Below are positions 1-12,091 of a stretch of 64,000 bases of DNA, piece after piece (within the stretch, counting starts at the first letter, position 1; each line of letters begins with the position of its first letter). The notes under the pieces were generated by a model. That model did not search any database, was not told the DNA's origin, and saw only the letters and a program-made list of their open reading frames with translations. Location of the stretch: NCBI GenBank assembly GCA_902728285.1, contig CACVBU010001176.1, positions 377,858-441,857 of the forward strand. Direction: 5' to 3'. Origin of the DNA: Clytia hemisphaerica (lineage: Eukaryota > Cnidaria > Hydrozoa > Leptothecata > Clytiidae). The position numbers were made by a program, and so were the translations under genes.

Positions 1-483
1 ATAAGATTCCCCGTTCGTTCGAGTTTGAATTGGCAAGCGTCAACTGTATCTCCCATCTCGGTTGGCATTGGCCCCCTTTATTTCCCAATTTAAAATCTTT
101 CAGCAGGTATCAGAGATAGGGATTTAAAAACTAGTTAGGGTGTTAAAAGGTTATATATATAGTATAAAATAGAAGAGATTTTCAATTTTCACGAAAGATT
201 TCTTCCTGATGGTTGACCAAAGAAAATTTCATCGTAATTTGACGCTATTAGCGACTAATTAAAAAACGAATTACATAATACATGGCGAAAATTCATGTTT
301 CAAACAAATGGAATATGATAATATAGCTCTGTGGTGATGTCACGGAATGGGCGGGACTGTTAGAGGGGGAGGAGCTAGCCTTCGTAAAGATAAATGTTCA
401 TAATGCAATCTTTCAAATTATAAAGCTGTGAACAATAAATTATCATTGATAAGGTTTGGGCGAAAATGAATGGTCTTAGTGTA
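1..483. other. no gene seen
   Basis: AT-rich sequence with no open frame of note, no RNA gene and no clear repeat structure. Confidence 0.5.
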
Positions 484-620
484 AAGGCTTGGGGACAAGG
501 GAAGTTTTTTTTGCGTTGGTGCAATGCAACATGCTCCATCCCACCAACCTGAAAGGCTTTCTCATGTCTCTATGTTGTATTGCACCAACGCGAAAAAAAC
601 TTCCCGTGTCTCCAAGCCTT
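484..620. mobile_element. MITE with inverted ends, family also at 63.07 kb
   Basis: A 137-bp inverted repeat. The left end reads AAGGCTTGGGGACAAGGGAAG-like sequence and the right end is its near-perfect complement, continuing through a GTTGGTGCAATGCAACAT-type core on both sides, so nearly the whole element folds back. A related, larger copy lies at 63069-63355. No coding capacity. The target duplication could not be fixed. Confidence 0.75.
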
Positions 621-815
621 AAGTCCTCTTCACGAAAAAGTTTTTCCATCGTTTTGAAACGATTCCCAAGTTGTTTTATCAATTCAGACCTTTTAAAATC
701 ATACCTTTGATCCTTTGATTCAGAATAAATATCTTAGTAATTCCTTCGATCGGGTAATAGAAATCGAAAACAAGGCACGTGCTCCTTGCATGTCAAAAGG
801 AAACAATATTTTTGA

Positions 816-996
816 AATAGATCTTATTGGAGTTTTTGATTTTTCTAAAAAAGCGATGCATTGTGAGATTGTTTCGAGAGTATTTCAATAGAATTCCCTC
901 GAGGAATTCCTAAGAGATTTCTATTGTAATACTCCCAAAACAATCCCACAATGGATCGCTTTTTTAGAAAAGTCAAAAACTCCGATAAGATCTATT
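816..996. mobile_element. hairpin MITE, about 88-bp arms
   Basis: The two halves are complements from AATAGATCTTATTGGAG on the left to CTCCGATAAGATCTATT on the right, with the centre near the CCTCGAGG at about 898. Only scattered mismatches separate the arms, so a transcript would form a long hairpin. No coding content. Confidence 0.7.
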
Positions 997-1477
997 GGGT
1001 CATTGGACTGAAGATATTTTCTTTATTATCGATCCTTAGTTAATTTTCTTCTTCGACACGCTACTTTGCTTCATAAAATATTTTTGCAATTTCTTTTCCA
1101 TCTTCCTTCCTCAGGAAATCATTATTTTTTTCAAACTCAAAATGAGAGGTCATTCCGCAAAAGAAGGTTAAAAGGTGTTTGACCAACGCAAAACTCTCAA
1201 TACTAAATTATAAAATATAAACGTATCCACAATCTTATCGCCTTAGCTCTCAATAGAGTAAAGAAAACTATATGCTTTACAGTACACTTATACCACAAAG
1301 ATTAAGACGTACGTATGTTATGTGATGTAATGTAAGTATATGCTTATTATGGAAATCTCAAGGTAAATGCATCATCTAAATATTTACAAAATGGAATGTT
1401 ATAAAATTGCGTTTTAAATGTTCTGAAAATACAGGTAAAAGAATTACAAAATAGTTGAACGTGCGCACCGCACTGGG
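997..1477. other. no gene seen
   Basis: AT-rich spacer between two MITE-like elements. Nothing recognisable. Confidence 0.45.
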
Positions 1478-2011
1478 CTCAACTTCAGATTTTCCCGTTA
1501 TTAGAAGGCCCAATTGTAACATTTCAAATATTTAGTATTAGGTAGCAAATATACTTTGTCCGTTTTGGCTGAAATTTGGTACACTTGTTCCTTGGGTGAA
1601 TACCTGGGGGGACCTTTTTTGAAGTGTCCAGGCTGCCAGCCTCGTTTTGGTGAAAAACTCGTCCCCAGGCCCCAAAAATCAAAATTTTCAAAAAATGAAA
1701 AAAACACCCCCAGATATTCACCCAAGGAACAAGTGTGCCAAATTTCAGCCAAATCCGACCTTTTTTGAAGTGTCCAGGCTGCCAGCCTCGTTTTGGTGTA
1801 AAACTCGTCCCCAGGCCCCAAAAATCAAAATTTTCAAAAAATGAAAAAAACACCCCCAGATATTCACCCAAGGAACAAGTGTGCCAAATTTCAGCCAAAT
1901 CCGACCTTTTTTGAAGTCTCCAGGCTGCCCCAAAGTTTTCGGACGGACATACAGACATACATACATACATACAAACAGACATTGTCAGATTATAGCTCAA
2001 CTGAAGTTGAG
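1478..2011. mobile_element. MITE with internal 146-bp tandem repeats
   Basis: The outer ends are CTCAACTTCAG (1478-1488) and its exact complement CTGAAGTTGAG (2001-2011). Inside, a 146-bp unit starting GAAGTGTCCAGGCTGCC repeats at 1621, 1767 and (partial) 1913, and the right side carries a short (CATA)n run after CGGACGGACATACAGACA. Open frames across the unit are a by-product of the repeat and show no domain. Non-autonomous DNA element by structure; superfamily unknown. Confidence 0.65.
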
Positions 2012-2451
2012 AATGATCAATAATTTCGTTTCTTTTCAGTTCAGATTATACTTTATAACCAAATATGAAGTTCTAGCCATTAGGATTATAATAAAGAATC
2101 TTAAAATCCCAATGGGAAATTATATTGCTGAAAACTCAAAATCCAATAGTGGTTCCAAAACTGTTTTGTACTGTTTTCTCATAGGAGATGAGATCTTCAA
2201 AATGGGATGAGACTTTAGGTTTCTCCAATAAAGAAAATCTTAAGAGAGCCTTTCCACTGGGGGTGAATTTGACATCAGCTTTGTGAAATTGTTCTAATGT
2301 CCTATGACAATGATTCTGCTGCACATCGATATGACTATAAGTGAATATACATGTTGGAAGTCTTATAATAGGTGAGATTTTGTGTCCAAATCAAACAATC
2401 TTGAATATCTCCTCCAAATAAAGTTTTAGTTCTGTCACCTAACTAAATGGT
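2012..2451. other. 3' flank of the FATP gene
   Basis: AT-rich sequence downstream of the stop codon of the minus-strand gene. It probably contains its 3' UTR. No clear AATAAA was placed on that strand and no other gene is seen. Confidence 0.4.
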
Positions 2452-4365
2452 TTACAGTATAATTTTCCCATCCTTTAAATCTTGAAACAATAACTCATCA
2501 AACTCCACATAACTATCTCCAAACAAAAAGAATATTTTCTCATCATCCATTAAATATTCCAAGTCAAAGCCTTCTTTCTTCAATTGTTCTTTTTGATATT
2601 TAAAAGTGCTTGTCACTTGCATTTCATTGCCAACACGAACGAAAACAGGTAGCGCATAAGATGGTAAATTGTGTTTCCAATTATCATTGAAAACTGTATT
2701 GATCATTCTTAAATTTATAGATGGATCATTAATGTACACCATACCAGCTCTGCCTTCGTAACCAGGGATAGCTTGACCGTATACAATGCAATGGGTATAA
2801 CTTTCAAACGACGACGAAACAATATTCTCGATTTCAACCGTTGATACATTTTCACCTTTCCATCGAAATGTGTCTCCTAAACGATCTAAGAAATATAGAT
2901 ATCCGAATTGATCAGTCATAAGTAAATCTCCAGTCATAAAATAACTATCACCTGACTGAAAAACGTTACGGGCCACCTTCTTGACGGAATCATTCTTTTG
3001 TACATATCCATAATACGGTTGATTATTATTGATCAGTCCAACCATAGTGCCAGGCTCACCAGGCTCACACTCAATACAGAATCCATTATCGTCTCTGATC
3101 AATTCACCAGTATTTTGATCAATTTTAACCAATGTCTTTAGATTCAAAAATGGAAAACATTTGAAGAGAAAACCAACAGCACCATCAGTATTATCATCGT
3201 TAATGAAACCAACGTTAGATTCAGTTGCACCATAAAACTCATAAATGTGCTCAATATTGAATCTAGATCTGAGCTGAGTGAACAAGGATCTTCGTAAACC
3301 ATTACCTACAATCTTTTTAATATGGTGCTGGCGATCAATCTCTTTCTCTGGTTGCGCTAAAAGATATCTCATCATTTCGCCAATATAACCAACATAGGTT
3401 ACATTGTATTTCCTACAATCTTCAAGGAACTTTGATGCGCTGAACTTCTTTCTAAACACCATAGTAGAGCCACAAAGGATGGTTCCAGCAAAGAATATTA
3501 AACTACCGCTGGTATGATACATTGGTAATGTGTTGTAAACAATATCATTGGTGTCAATACTGGTTAAGTATCTGAAGATGAGATAACCTGCAGTGAACTT
3601 CTTGCGTGCCATCACTGCTGGCTTTGGATGTCCCGTTGTGCCAGAGGTGAAAACATAGGCTACTGGATAGTCAGGAGAAATGCCATAGTCTATTTGAGGA
3701 AGGTCAGAAGAGACATTCTTTAGCAGCAATTCAAGATTATTTTTACTATTCGATTTTTCACCAAAAGTAAAAAATAATTTACCTGAGTCATTGTCAACAA
3801 GGTTTAAATTACGCAAGGTTTCTTCCAAATCAGTATGGTAAATGATGGCTTTAAATTCCATAACATTTAAGGAATGTTTTAATGTTTCACCCACTTGGTT
3901 GATGTTTATGAATGCTGCGCTAACACTAATACTTGATAAGCCGAGATACATTGGAATATACTCGATTTGGTTAGGCAACATTATTGCAACATTGTCTCCT
4001 TTAGTAAAACCATTTGCTTGAAAGAAATTAGCAATTTTGTGAGTGAGCTTTAAGAATTCATTGAATGTTAAGCTCTGGTCAGTTTCAGCATCAATGATGG
4101 CAATTTTGTCAGGATACTTTTTGGCAATGTTGGCAAATAATTCACACAAAGGTTTTCTTTGTAGTTTCTTCAAGTTAATCACCATCCGAATGATTTTGGA
4201 CAGAAATTTCAATTCTCTTGGCAAGCAATAAATCATTACTGGTAACCTCTGGTAATTTGTGATCAATAGCAATGTCATGGTCGTTAATATTGTATTCGTG
4301 AAACCAAATATTGAAGTTAAAATAGCAATTACGCTGAGTATCAACATCATTTTTATAGAAACCAT
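2452..4365 (-). CDS. long-chain fatty acid transport protein / acyl-CoA synthetase (SLC27A family)
   Basis: Predicted 637 aa, about the length of vertebrate FATP4. It should activate long or very-long-chain fatty acids to acyl-CoA with ATP at a membrane (ER or plasma membrane), coupling uptake to lipid synthesis. Seen: a hydrophobic N-terminal segment (about residues 5-35) as in FATPs; the AMP-binding loop TSGTTGHPK (about 240-248); YEFYGATE (about 375-382); TGDL (about 478); and the FATP signature DRLGDTFRWKGENVST (about 494-509). The start is the first ATG at 4365. The same frame stays open upstream for 21 codons to a strong splice acceptor (tctctctctcag, exon from 4428), so a spliced leader or short N-terminal extension is likely. 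The 637 codons have no intron, unlike the other genes here, which suggests a retrogene or intron loss. SLC27A subtype not resolved. Confidence 0.92.
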   Translation of the reverse strand: MVSIKMMLILSVIAILTSIFGFTNTILTTMTLLLITNYQRLPVMIYCLPRELKFLSKIIRMVINLKKLQRKPLCELFANIAKKYPDKIAIIDAETDQSLTFNEFLKLTHKIANFFQANGFTKGDNVAIMLPNQIEYIPMYLGLSSISVSAAFININQVGETLKHSLNVMEFKAIIYHTDLEETLRNLNLVDNDSGKLFFTFGEKSNSKNNLELLLKNVSSDLPQIDYGISPDYPVAYVFTSGTTGHPKPAVMARKKFTAGYLIFRYLTSIDTNDIVYNTLPMYHTSGSLIFFAGTILCGSTMVFRKKFSASKFLEDCRKYNVTYVGYIGEMMRYLLAQPEKEIDRQHHIKKIVGNGLRRSLFTQLRSRFNIEHIYEFYGATESNVGFINDDNTDGAVGFLFKCFPFLNLKTLVKIDQNTGELIRDDNGFCIECEPGEPGTMVGLINNNQPYYGYVQKNDSVKKVARNVFQSGDSYFMTGDLLMTDQFGYLYFLDRLGDTFRWKGENVSTVEIENIVSSSFESYTHCIVYGQAIPGYEGRAGMVYINDPSINLRMINTVFNDNWKHNLPSYALPVFVRVGNEMQVTSTFKYQKEQLKKEGFDLEYLMDDEKIFFLFGDSYVEFDELLFQDLKDGKIIL

Positions 4366-4440
4366 TTTTTTCTTTTGTTGCAAAAGATATCTTGTGTGAG
4401 CACACTTTTTTTTCTGTTTGCAATAATTCTGAGAGAGAGA

Positions 4441-5025
4441 ATAAAAAACAATGGAATGTTAAAAATGCAGTTAAAAATATAAACAGTTTATAATGTTAGT
4501 GGACATTTAATTGAAAAGTCTTAAAAATTGAAACCATTAGAAACAGCTTTTTGGTGAGGGAAATCTGAAAACAGACTCAGAAATGATTAGGTCAAGGCTT
4601 ACACGGCTGAAAGATGCTTTAAAGGAAATAATTTTATTGACGATGCTTACAGTGAATCAAGCTCAAAATATACTTAAATTTGCTTAGATTTTAATTCTTG
4701 GCTAAGAAGTTGAACATTCAAATTTCTATGAAATGTTCCAATCCCTATACTAAACATTCCAATTTTTCAGAAATCTTTGCCATTTATTCACTAAAAAGCG
4801 TAATGAAGAATGTAAATGCTTAGCATATGCTTAAACTTATCCCATATCTCAGCCTAGATAGTCTTCAATATTAGTATGTAATATTTTAAATTCTCACAAA
4901 TTTATTATAGAGGAAAAGCAAAATCAAAGTTTGGATATAATTCAAATTTGGTTCATTGTTCAGAAATTGTTTAAAAACATTTTCAATTCTCACTGAAAAA
5001 AGGCCAAAACAAGCAACATGCTGAA
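4441..5025. other. 5' flank or first intron of the FATP gene
   Basis: Sequence upstream of the acceptor at 4429-4430. It probably holds the first intron, 5' UTR exon and promoter of the minus-strand gene, but I could not place the first exon. No repeat recognised. Confidence 0.4.
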
Positions 5026-6715
5026 TGGACCTACCTGAGATAGAAACATGCGAGGGGCAAATCACAAAAATAAATCTCGTACACAATTTTATAAATCAAA
5101 AATAAATCCAAAATAAATCATAAATCAAAAATAAATCCAAAATAAATCATAAATCAAAAATAAATCAGAAATGAATCAATAAATCAAAAATAAATCAGAA
5201 ATAAATCAATAAATCAAAAATAAATCAGAAATAAATCAAAAATACTTCGAAAAAAAAATTGACTTTTCAACTTTTTTTAATTTTTTCAACTTTTTTTAAT
5301 TTTTTGACAATAATTTTGATTATCAGTTCGTTATAATTTGAAAAATCTTTTCCATAAAATTACTCCTTTTCATAAATAAGAGATAAATCAAAAATAGTTC
5401 AAAAATAAATCATGAATAAATCATAAATCAAAAATAAATAAAAAATAAATAAAAAATAAATAAAAAATAAATCATGAATCAAAAATAAATCATAAATAAA
5501 TCATAAATCAAAAATAAATCAAGAATAAATCATAAATCATAAATAAATCAAAAATAAATCATAAATCAAAAATAAATCATAAATCAAAAATAAATCATAA
5601 ATCACGTACACCAATTTTCGAGTGATTTGCCCCTCGGAAACATGCTGAATGAAGATGAAAACGTTCAAACGAAAAACGAAATCGTTGAACAATCATTCAG
5701 AACACAAATATGACAATCTATTAAAATTAGTCGTTTGTTTCTTATAAAAAAACGTTTAGAAACCAAAATTTCATGCTATTGAAATGTTCTTTTATATTCA
5801 AGACTTTGTGAGCAAAAAAACATCTATCTCATCAAAAAATTGAGTAATTTGGCTAAGAACATTGATGTAGCTTATTAATAGTGATTCTTATAGATAAAGA
5901 GCGTTTTTTGAGCTGAAAAATTCTTTTTTTACAAAAATCTGCTTGAGCCATCTTTATCTACTTCCATGCAAAAAAATCAGAAAAAAACAATGATCCAATA
6001 TTTCACAAAGTCCAAAAAACCCTTTTTTAGCCGTTTTTTGGCCTAAATTTGCCCAAAAACATTTTTTTTTTCGAAAATTGGGCTCCATCACATTCGAGGG
6101 TTTATAATTAAGCATCTTTGTGCAAAAAATCATAAAGAATGAAAGAGCCAATCTCGAGAAGGGCTAATACCTAAGTAATTGATAGTGTGCTTATAAAAAA
6201 ATATCAAATTTGGCCAGTTTTTCTATAAAAACACGCCAAGCAACCAAAATTTCATGTCTAAACACGCATATTCTTCAAAAGTAAGTCCTCATGAGCAAAA
6301 AAAACATCTATCTCATAAAAATATTGAGTAATTTGACTAAGAACATTGATGTATGCTTATTAATAGTGATTCTTATAGATAAACATGCGTTTTTTGAGCC
6401 AAAAAAATTTTTTTTTGCAAAAATCTGCTTGAGTCATCTTTTACCTATGATTGTACCCTACTTTCATGCAAAAAATCAGAAAAAATTAATGATCCAATTT
6501 TTCACAAAGTCCAAAAAACCTGTTTTTTAGCCGTTTTTTGGCCCAAATTTGGCTAAAATCGGGCTCCGTCACATTTTGGCCACCACCATTTTGCACCTTT
6601 GTACCAAAAATCAAAAGATTCCTATGATTCAATATCGAGAAAAGTTGGTAACGAACGGACGGACAAACGGACAGAGGTTAATTTATAGGACCTCAACCCC
6701 ACCGGGGTAGGTCCA
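5026..6715. mobile_element. TIR element 'TGGACCTACC', copy 1
   Basis: The ends are TGGACCTACC (5026-5035) and GGTAGGTCCA (6706-6715). The right third carries CGAACGGACGGACAAACGG followed by GAGGTTAATTTATAGGACC, which recurs in inverse orientation in a second copy at 20718-21835. The interior repeats a block (CATCTATCTCATCAAAAA... at about 5820 and 6305) and the phrase TCGGGCTCCGTCACATTTT. No transposase is seen, so it is non-autonomous. A smaller element (5051-5636) is inserted 15 bp inside its left end. Confidence 0.65.
5051..5636. mobile_element. hAT-like MITE filled with an AAATAAATCAT minisatellite, 8-bp TSD
   Basis: Terminal inverted repeats CGAGGGGCAAATCAC (5051-5065) and GTGATTTGCCCCTCG (5622-5636) are perfect and are flanked on both sides by GAAACATG (5043-5050 and 5637-5644), an exact 8-bp target duplication. 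Between the ends is almost only AT-rich tandem repeat built from AAATAAATCA and AAATCAA units. An 8-bp duplication with short TIRs is typical of hAT (also P and Merlin) transposons; hAT is the best guess. Nested in the element at 5026-6715. Confidence 0.8.
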
Positions 6716-7600
6716 AAAGATGATGAAGCTTGTTTGACACTGGCTTTTCGATGTTTTAGAGGTAAGGAACCATACTAAGTTTTGGGCACAAATAAAAAAC
6801 AATCCTTTCTTTCAAGTAAAGATAACTCTAGCTCTAAAGATAAAATCTAATGAAACAACTTCCACAAATCCAAAATTTGGCTCAAATTCGGCTAAAACTT
6901 TTTCTTTAAAAAAATCTTGAAGTCTTACATTTTAAGGATTACAATTTCGCATCACTGTATAAAAAATCAGGAAAAACTAAAGAAGGAATTTCACACAAAG
7001 TCCGAACAACCCCATTTTAGGCACTTTTTGGCTCTAATTTGCGAAAAAAATCGGGCTCTATCAGATTTTAAACAATGCCATTTTACATCAGTGTGCAAAA
7101 AATCAGAAAAAAATACCAAGTTGATCGATAGAAATGCTCATTTTGCCTAGAAATGACAATAGGGAATTTCCCCAAATAAGAAAATCCAATTTTTACAGTC
7201 AAAAATAGATTTCCAAAAAAAAACAGCTTCAGTTCTTGGAGAACGTTGCCCTTTATCTTTATGCAAAAATTTAGAAAAACAAATAATGCAATTTCACACA
7301 AAGTCCCCAAAAACACTTTTTTAGGCCCTTTTTGTCGCAAATCTGACCAAAAATTATTTTTTCAAATATTGGACTCCCTCAGATTTCAAACATAACGATT
7401 TTACATCATCGTGCAAAAAATCAGAAAATACCAAGGCAATCACAAGAAATGCTAATTTTCCCTAAAAATGATAAAAGGGAATTTCCCCAAATAAGAAAAT
7501 TAGATTTTTACGGCCAAAAAAAGTTTTTTCGAAAAAAAACAGCTTCAGTTGGAAAATCAGGCTTTGTCACTTTTTTTTTACTTTTAGAAGTGTCGAAGGT
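6716..7600. repeat. decayed tandem copies related to the TGGACCTACC element
   Basis: Two related blocks share GGGAATTTCCCCAAATAAG (about 7151 and 7470), TTTTACATCA..GTGCAAAAAATCAG (about 7081 and 7400) and CAGCTTCAGTT, spaced about 320 bp apart. The phrase AATCGGGCTCTATCAGATTT links them to the interior of the element just upstream. No gene seen. Confidence 0.5.
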
Positions 7601-7657
7601 TATTCAACATCATCAGAAGTACAATTGACTTTAATCACAGTACAGTAGTAAAATATT

Positions 7658-7755
7658 TTACAGAATGAATGTCACTTCAGAGACAAACACTGGCCATTTA
7701 TTGGATCTCTGGCCAATATCAATCGCTACTGGACCAGTTGTGGCACCATAACTTT
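7658..7755 (-). CDS. possible terminal exon of an unknown gene
   Basis: On the minus strand a good acceptor (ctttttgcag) is followed by 98 nt open to a TAA. In the frame that reaches this stop it encodes SYGATTGPVAIDIG and then RSNKWPVFVSEVTFIL, which looks protein-like. No upstream exon with a matching phase was found between 7760 and 8200, and the plus strand is also partly open there (a stretch ending at a CAG|GTAAGG donor at about 7951). It may be a fragment of a gene or transposon. Confidence 0.25.
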
Positions 7756-8179
7756 CTGCAAAAAGAGACTACTAAAAACCACATTACTTTAACACACCAG
7801 GTTAGCCCTGGATCATAGAGGTATACCTTTATATTTTTACTTTCAAGTCAACAACAAGGGTCTTGTGGCTGGTCACCCAGGCATTTTGCCAAATCCTGAG
7901 GAACAGCTGCACATGACAGTGAATCTGATATTCCCATGTGCAGCTGACCAGGTAAGGCGGTCATTGAAAAAATGCTCTGTTCGCGTCGCAATGGGTGTTA
8001 AAAATGCATGCGGGCGGACGGGCGGTCAAAAAAATTCCTGGGTTTCTTTTAATCACGCCAGTAATTCAGGGGCGGGTGGTGACGCGAGCAAAACAATTTT
8101 GCTTCTTTATGTTTGTTTGCAAAAAGCAAGCCAAAGCAACCGGTCGTACTCACAAGTTTCTTATGACATAAAAATCTAA

Positions 8180-10622
8180 AATCAGGACTGACTAAAACTG
8201 AAAATGTTGTGAAACAGAACAAGCCTATTTTTCGAGTCTTGCTTTTAGATCTTTAGTGGCTAATTTCTTCAAAAATCCCGGGAAACATGCAAATCGACCT
8301 TGGTGAGCTCACTTTTGCAAAAGTTTGCATGTTGCATGGTACGCAAACTCTTAGCACCACAAAATTAAAAACAAAGACTGGAATTCACAGACCCACTAAC
8401 ACGACGTCTCCTACGGCTTCATTATTTTCCGCACAAACTTTAAGTCAGTAAAATAAATTTCAAGACCCTAAGGAATGATGATTAAATCCCGTAAAGTTTG
8501 ACTCCGGATAATAACATAGACGGAGCATATTTACTTAAGGCTCTATCTACAGTAAAAAAAATTCAGTAAGACGTCGCATACATCTTCCACCCCTGTTTTT
8601 TATTTGCGACAAATCACTCTATGGTTGGCTTACCATGCAGGCGCATGCGCAGGGGTGTCGCACCTCCTCTGGATGCAAGTTACCCAATCTCACAATACTC
8701 GTTAAAGCTCTAGTCTGATTCGTGGACCTATTCAAAACCAAAACGCAGGTTGTATGGTTCGTTGTATTTTAAGGAAGACAATCGAATGCAGTCGAATGAC
8801 AATCGAACCAGTCGAACAACAATCGAACCAATCGAATATTACCCAGAACTTTGATGTTCGATTGAGATTCGATTGCGTTCGACAATCGAATTTCAATCGG
8901 TCGATTGCGTTCGATTTGGTTCGATTGTCGATTCCGTTCGATTGAGATCGTCTGGTTCTATAAACAACATCCAATTCTCAATCACAATAAGGGCCGCGAA
9001 TCTTTTTTCCGGAGTTTATGGGGACAATACCTCATAAGCCATTGCAAAATCAAATTTTACATTATCTAAATCCTTCTGACACCAAAACTCTTTCTAGTTT
9101 TATTGACTAAGTGTTCAAAAAGGAAGATTTACCTTCTCAAGGACAATAAACATGTTTCTTGCTTTTAAAACCATCCATTTTGTCCATTTAGTGAGAAAAA
9201 TGATATTTTAGTTTAGTCTTTTCAGGGGGTACAATAGCCTCGAATCTACCAAAAATTTGTCTTCTTTCTCCTTCAAATAGTCATAAAAATTGACTTGGAC
9301 AAATTGAACAAAAAGTAAGATCAGAGGCATATGCACAATTTATCTAGCTTTCCATCGGTTATACTTTTAACATACTTTTATTGTGTCCCCATCATGCGAA
9401 AGTAAAAAAACAACCCCCTGGTATGACTTATTCTGTAATTTTGTTTTCTAAATAATTTTGTTTTTATTTACAAAGATCTGCAGACCAGATATGCGCGCGC
9501 ACAAGTTTTAAGAACAATTTACAGACCAATTTGAAAGCCTTGCACGATATCGGTCTTTAATTTCGAACGTCTCGTCTTTTTTTCGAACGTCGAACGAAAA
9601 GATTCGAAATCTTTGAAAAATAAACAAACTCAGTAGTAGAGGAAGGAGAAAGAGAGTTTTCTGTCAGAAAAATTGAAGTTTAGAAAGTTTGATAGTGTTT
9701 CAGCTTTTCAATGAAATTTATCAGAAGTTTTTGGGCTTCAAGTGGAATCTTGGAATGTAACTTCAGTAGTCTTTTTACAAGTATTGAATATTTTAACTCG
9801 TTTAACACCTCATCAAGCGATGGTTTTCTAATCCAGCAGCAGCAGCACTCAACAGAAAGCTATCATGCAAAGCAGAAGACTTTGGTATTTTCTTATGACA
9901 CAAGGTTCTTCAAAAAGGTTTGTCACACATTATTTATTGGAAATTTTAAGCTGTATTGAGAGTGATTCTTATTATTTGCACAATCTTTGGGGTACTTAGC
10001 TAGCCGTAGATAGGTGGTCTTTCTCCTTTGTAGGTTTTGGTGAAGGGGGAGTCTTTTCTGACAAACGATAGATAGGGAGACTAACTAACACTTGATGATT
10101 ATCTGGTCAAACCCCTATGAAAGCAAATGTCTTAAACTTCGTTCAACTGCAGATAAATAGGTCAAGCAATTCATTTTTCTACAAAGGCATCTGAAAAGTG
10201 AATTGCTTTGATTCTGTTTAGCTCCAGATTAAAAGCACAGATATACTAGCAAGAGTACATAGAAAATTTGTTTTAGGTTTGACTACTGTTGTCTCTATAT
10301 TTTTGACCAAGAGGACTAGAAAGAAGGCAGCAAGGTGAAGTTTTTTTATCTTTGAGAAGTGGAGAAGGATTATTTTTTAGCTAGGAGTATTTTCAAAAAG
10401 ATTTTGGAAATCGTTCGGAGAATTACCAAAATCTGAGTGTGGCCTTACGCAAACCTTACGCGGCTGTATGATTCCACGTGAATGTATTTTAGTGAAACAA
10501 TCCACGGTTTTTTCAAAAAAATTTCAAAAACTCGAGCGAAAAAAAGATGTTTCAAACCCCTTATTTTCATTGAGTTCGCACACAGAAAATCTCCCGGTGT
10601 AACCCGTACTTAAAAACAAATA
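8180..10622. other. no supported gene
   Basis: Apart from the TCGAAT-type repeat at 8775-8950, I see only unique AT-rich sequence, with a (CAG)4 stretch at about 9836. Short open frames here show no domain and no splice context. Confidence 0.4.
8775..8950. repeat. inverted array of CAATCGAA / TTCGATTG motifs
   Basis: The left half is built of CAATCGAAC and CAGTCGAA units and the right half (from about 8850) of the complementary TTCGATTG units. The whole therefore folds into an imperfect hairpin about 175 bp long. It is probably a MITE interior or a minisatellite that inverted. Confidence 0.6.
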
Positions 10623-11964
10623 TTAAGAGCCATTTTCTGTAAAAATCAGACAAAATCAGGCAGGTCGAGGAAGTGATATCCTCAGATTTTGCCAATTTTT
10701 GGATATTTTGCTCAAATACATGAAAATAACATCCTGTGAAAATTTTTTTGAAAAATCTTTTTTCGTTCCCAAGATATGGGCCTTTAAAATTTGGGCCAAT
10801 TTGCCCAAAAAAGTGCACTTTTGATAAATCTTTGACTTCAAGAGCAATTTTAGACATGATCAAGCTTAAGATTCATTTCAAAACATATTTTCCTGGAAGA
10901 AATGCATGGGTACTTTGAAAAAATGGCATTTTGAGAAAATCTTTTTGACCCTATGGCTAGAAATCATTGCCTGAAATCACAACATTTCTAATTTTGAATA
11001 GATTTTGAGAGCAATTAGCTGGCTTGGCCACAAGTGTCACATTGATATTTTTGTATATTTCTGAAATCTCTATGGTCATCTTTAACTTTCAATTAAAATT
11101 GTCATGTGACACTTAAGGCCACGCCCTAAAATGGCGGTTAAACATAGCTTTTCGCTCAATTTTTAGTATTTTCAATGAGCTTTTAAAGCCATGGCCCTAA
11201 GTTCCACCACTGAAACAAACCATTTTTAGTTAGTGTTTTGGCCATATTACCCAATCCTAAAATCAAACCCATGTGTTCTAATAACATTTTTGCACAATTT
11301 ATCTTGGAAAATCTTTTTAAGTCATCAAGACTTAGCCAATTTTTCCCTTAGCAACGCATTGTTTTTCCCTAGCAACCAGGCATCCAGCTTTATCAAAATT
11401 TTCCAAACTGTTTCCTAGTGGTTCCAGACCATGGTAAATGTCTTAGATTACAATATCAAAGTCTTGGACACTATTTCACTGAATTTTAGGGCAAATTAGG
11501 GTCGCAGAGACAGAAATAGCAGACCCCAACAGGTAACGAGGAAGCAACTTTGGCTGATGCCTGTTGCAAAACCTTAAATCAAATCAAATTGATTCTAATG
11601 TTTTTAACATTATTGCAGAGGAAATACTAAGAGAAAGTTAAATGAGGGTACTTAGCATAGAAGTTGAAGGTTCTTTTAACAGGTGAAATGAGGCTTTTGA
11701 CAAGAAATTTCACCACTAAGGAAAAACGCTAAGTCTCTTGTTTTTCTTTGTTTTCAATTTCTAAAAAATTATTTGCAATTGATCTTTGAAGGGAATTCTC
11801 TTCTTGCATTTCATACCTTTTTACTGTTTTATCATTATGGACACTACACAGATCTAGAAAAGAACTTTGAAGAAAGTTATGCTGCCTTACAGATGAACTC
11901 TAACTACAGTACTTTACATAGGATCGTACAGAATTTCAGTGCAACATTTATTTTTTAGAACCAT
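10623..11964 (+). repeat. left arm of a 2.8-kb palindrome
   Basis: This 1.34-kb arm is the reverse complement of 12092-13411 at high identity (few substitutions and small indels, such as a 10-bp deletion near the outer end of the right arm). The outer boundary is TTAAGAGCCATTTTCTGT; the inner boundary is near TTTTTTAGAACCA. Short open frames occur in mirror pairs in the two arms and show no domain. Confidence 0.9.
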
Positions 11965-12091
11965 TTATGCTAGATTCCACCCAATTTCATTAGTTGAATT
12001 TTGACTCTTTGATATTAGTTTTGATCAAAATATTGAAATAATTTGACTTGAAATGATCAATCATGCTTGATGAAACTCGATTAAAGTGGTT

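Noticed and set aside
1501..2000. Overlapping frames of 106 and 158 codons
   Set aside because: They come from the 146-bp tandem unit of a MITE and carry no domain.
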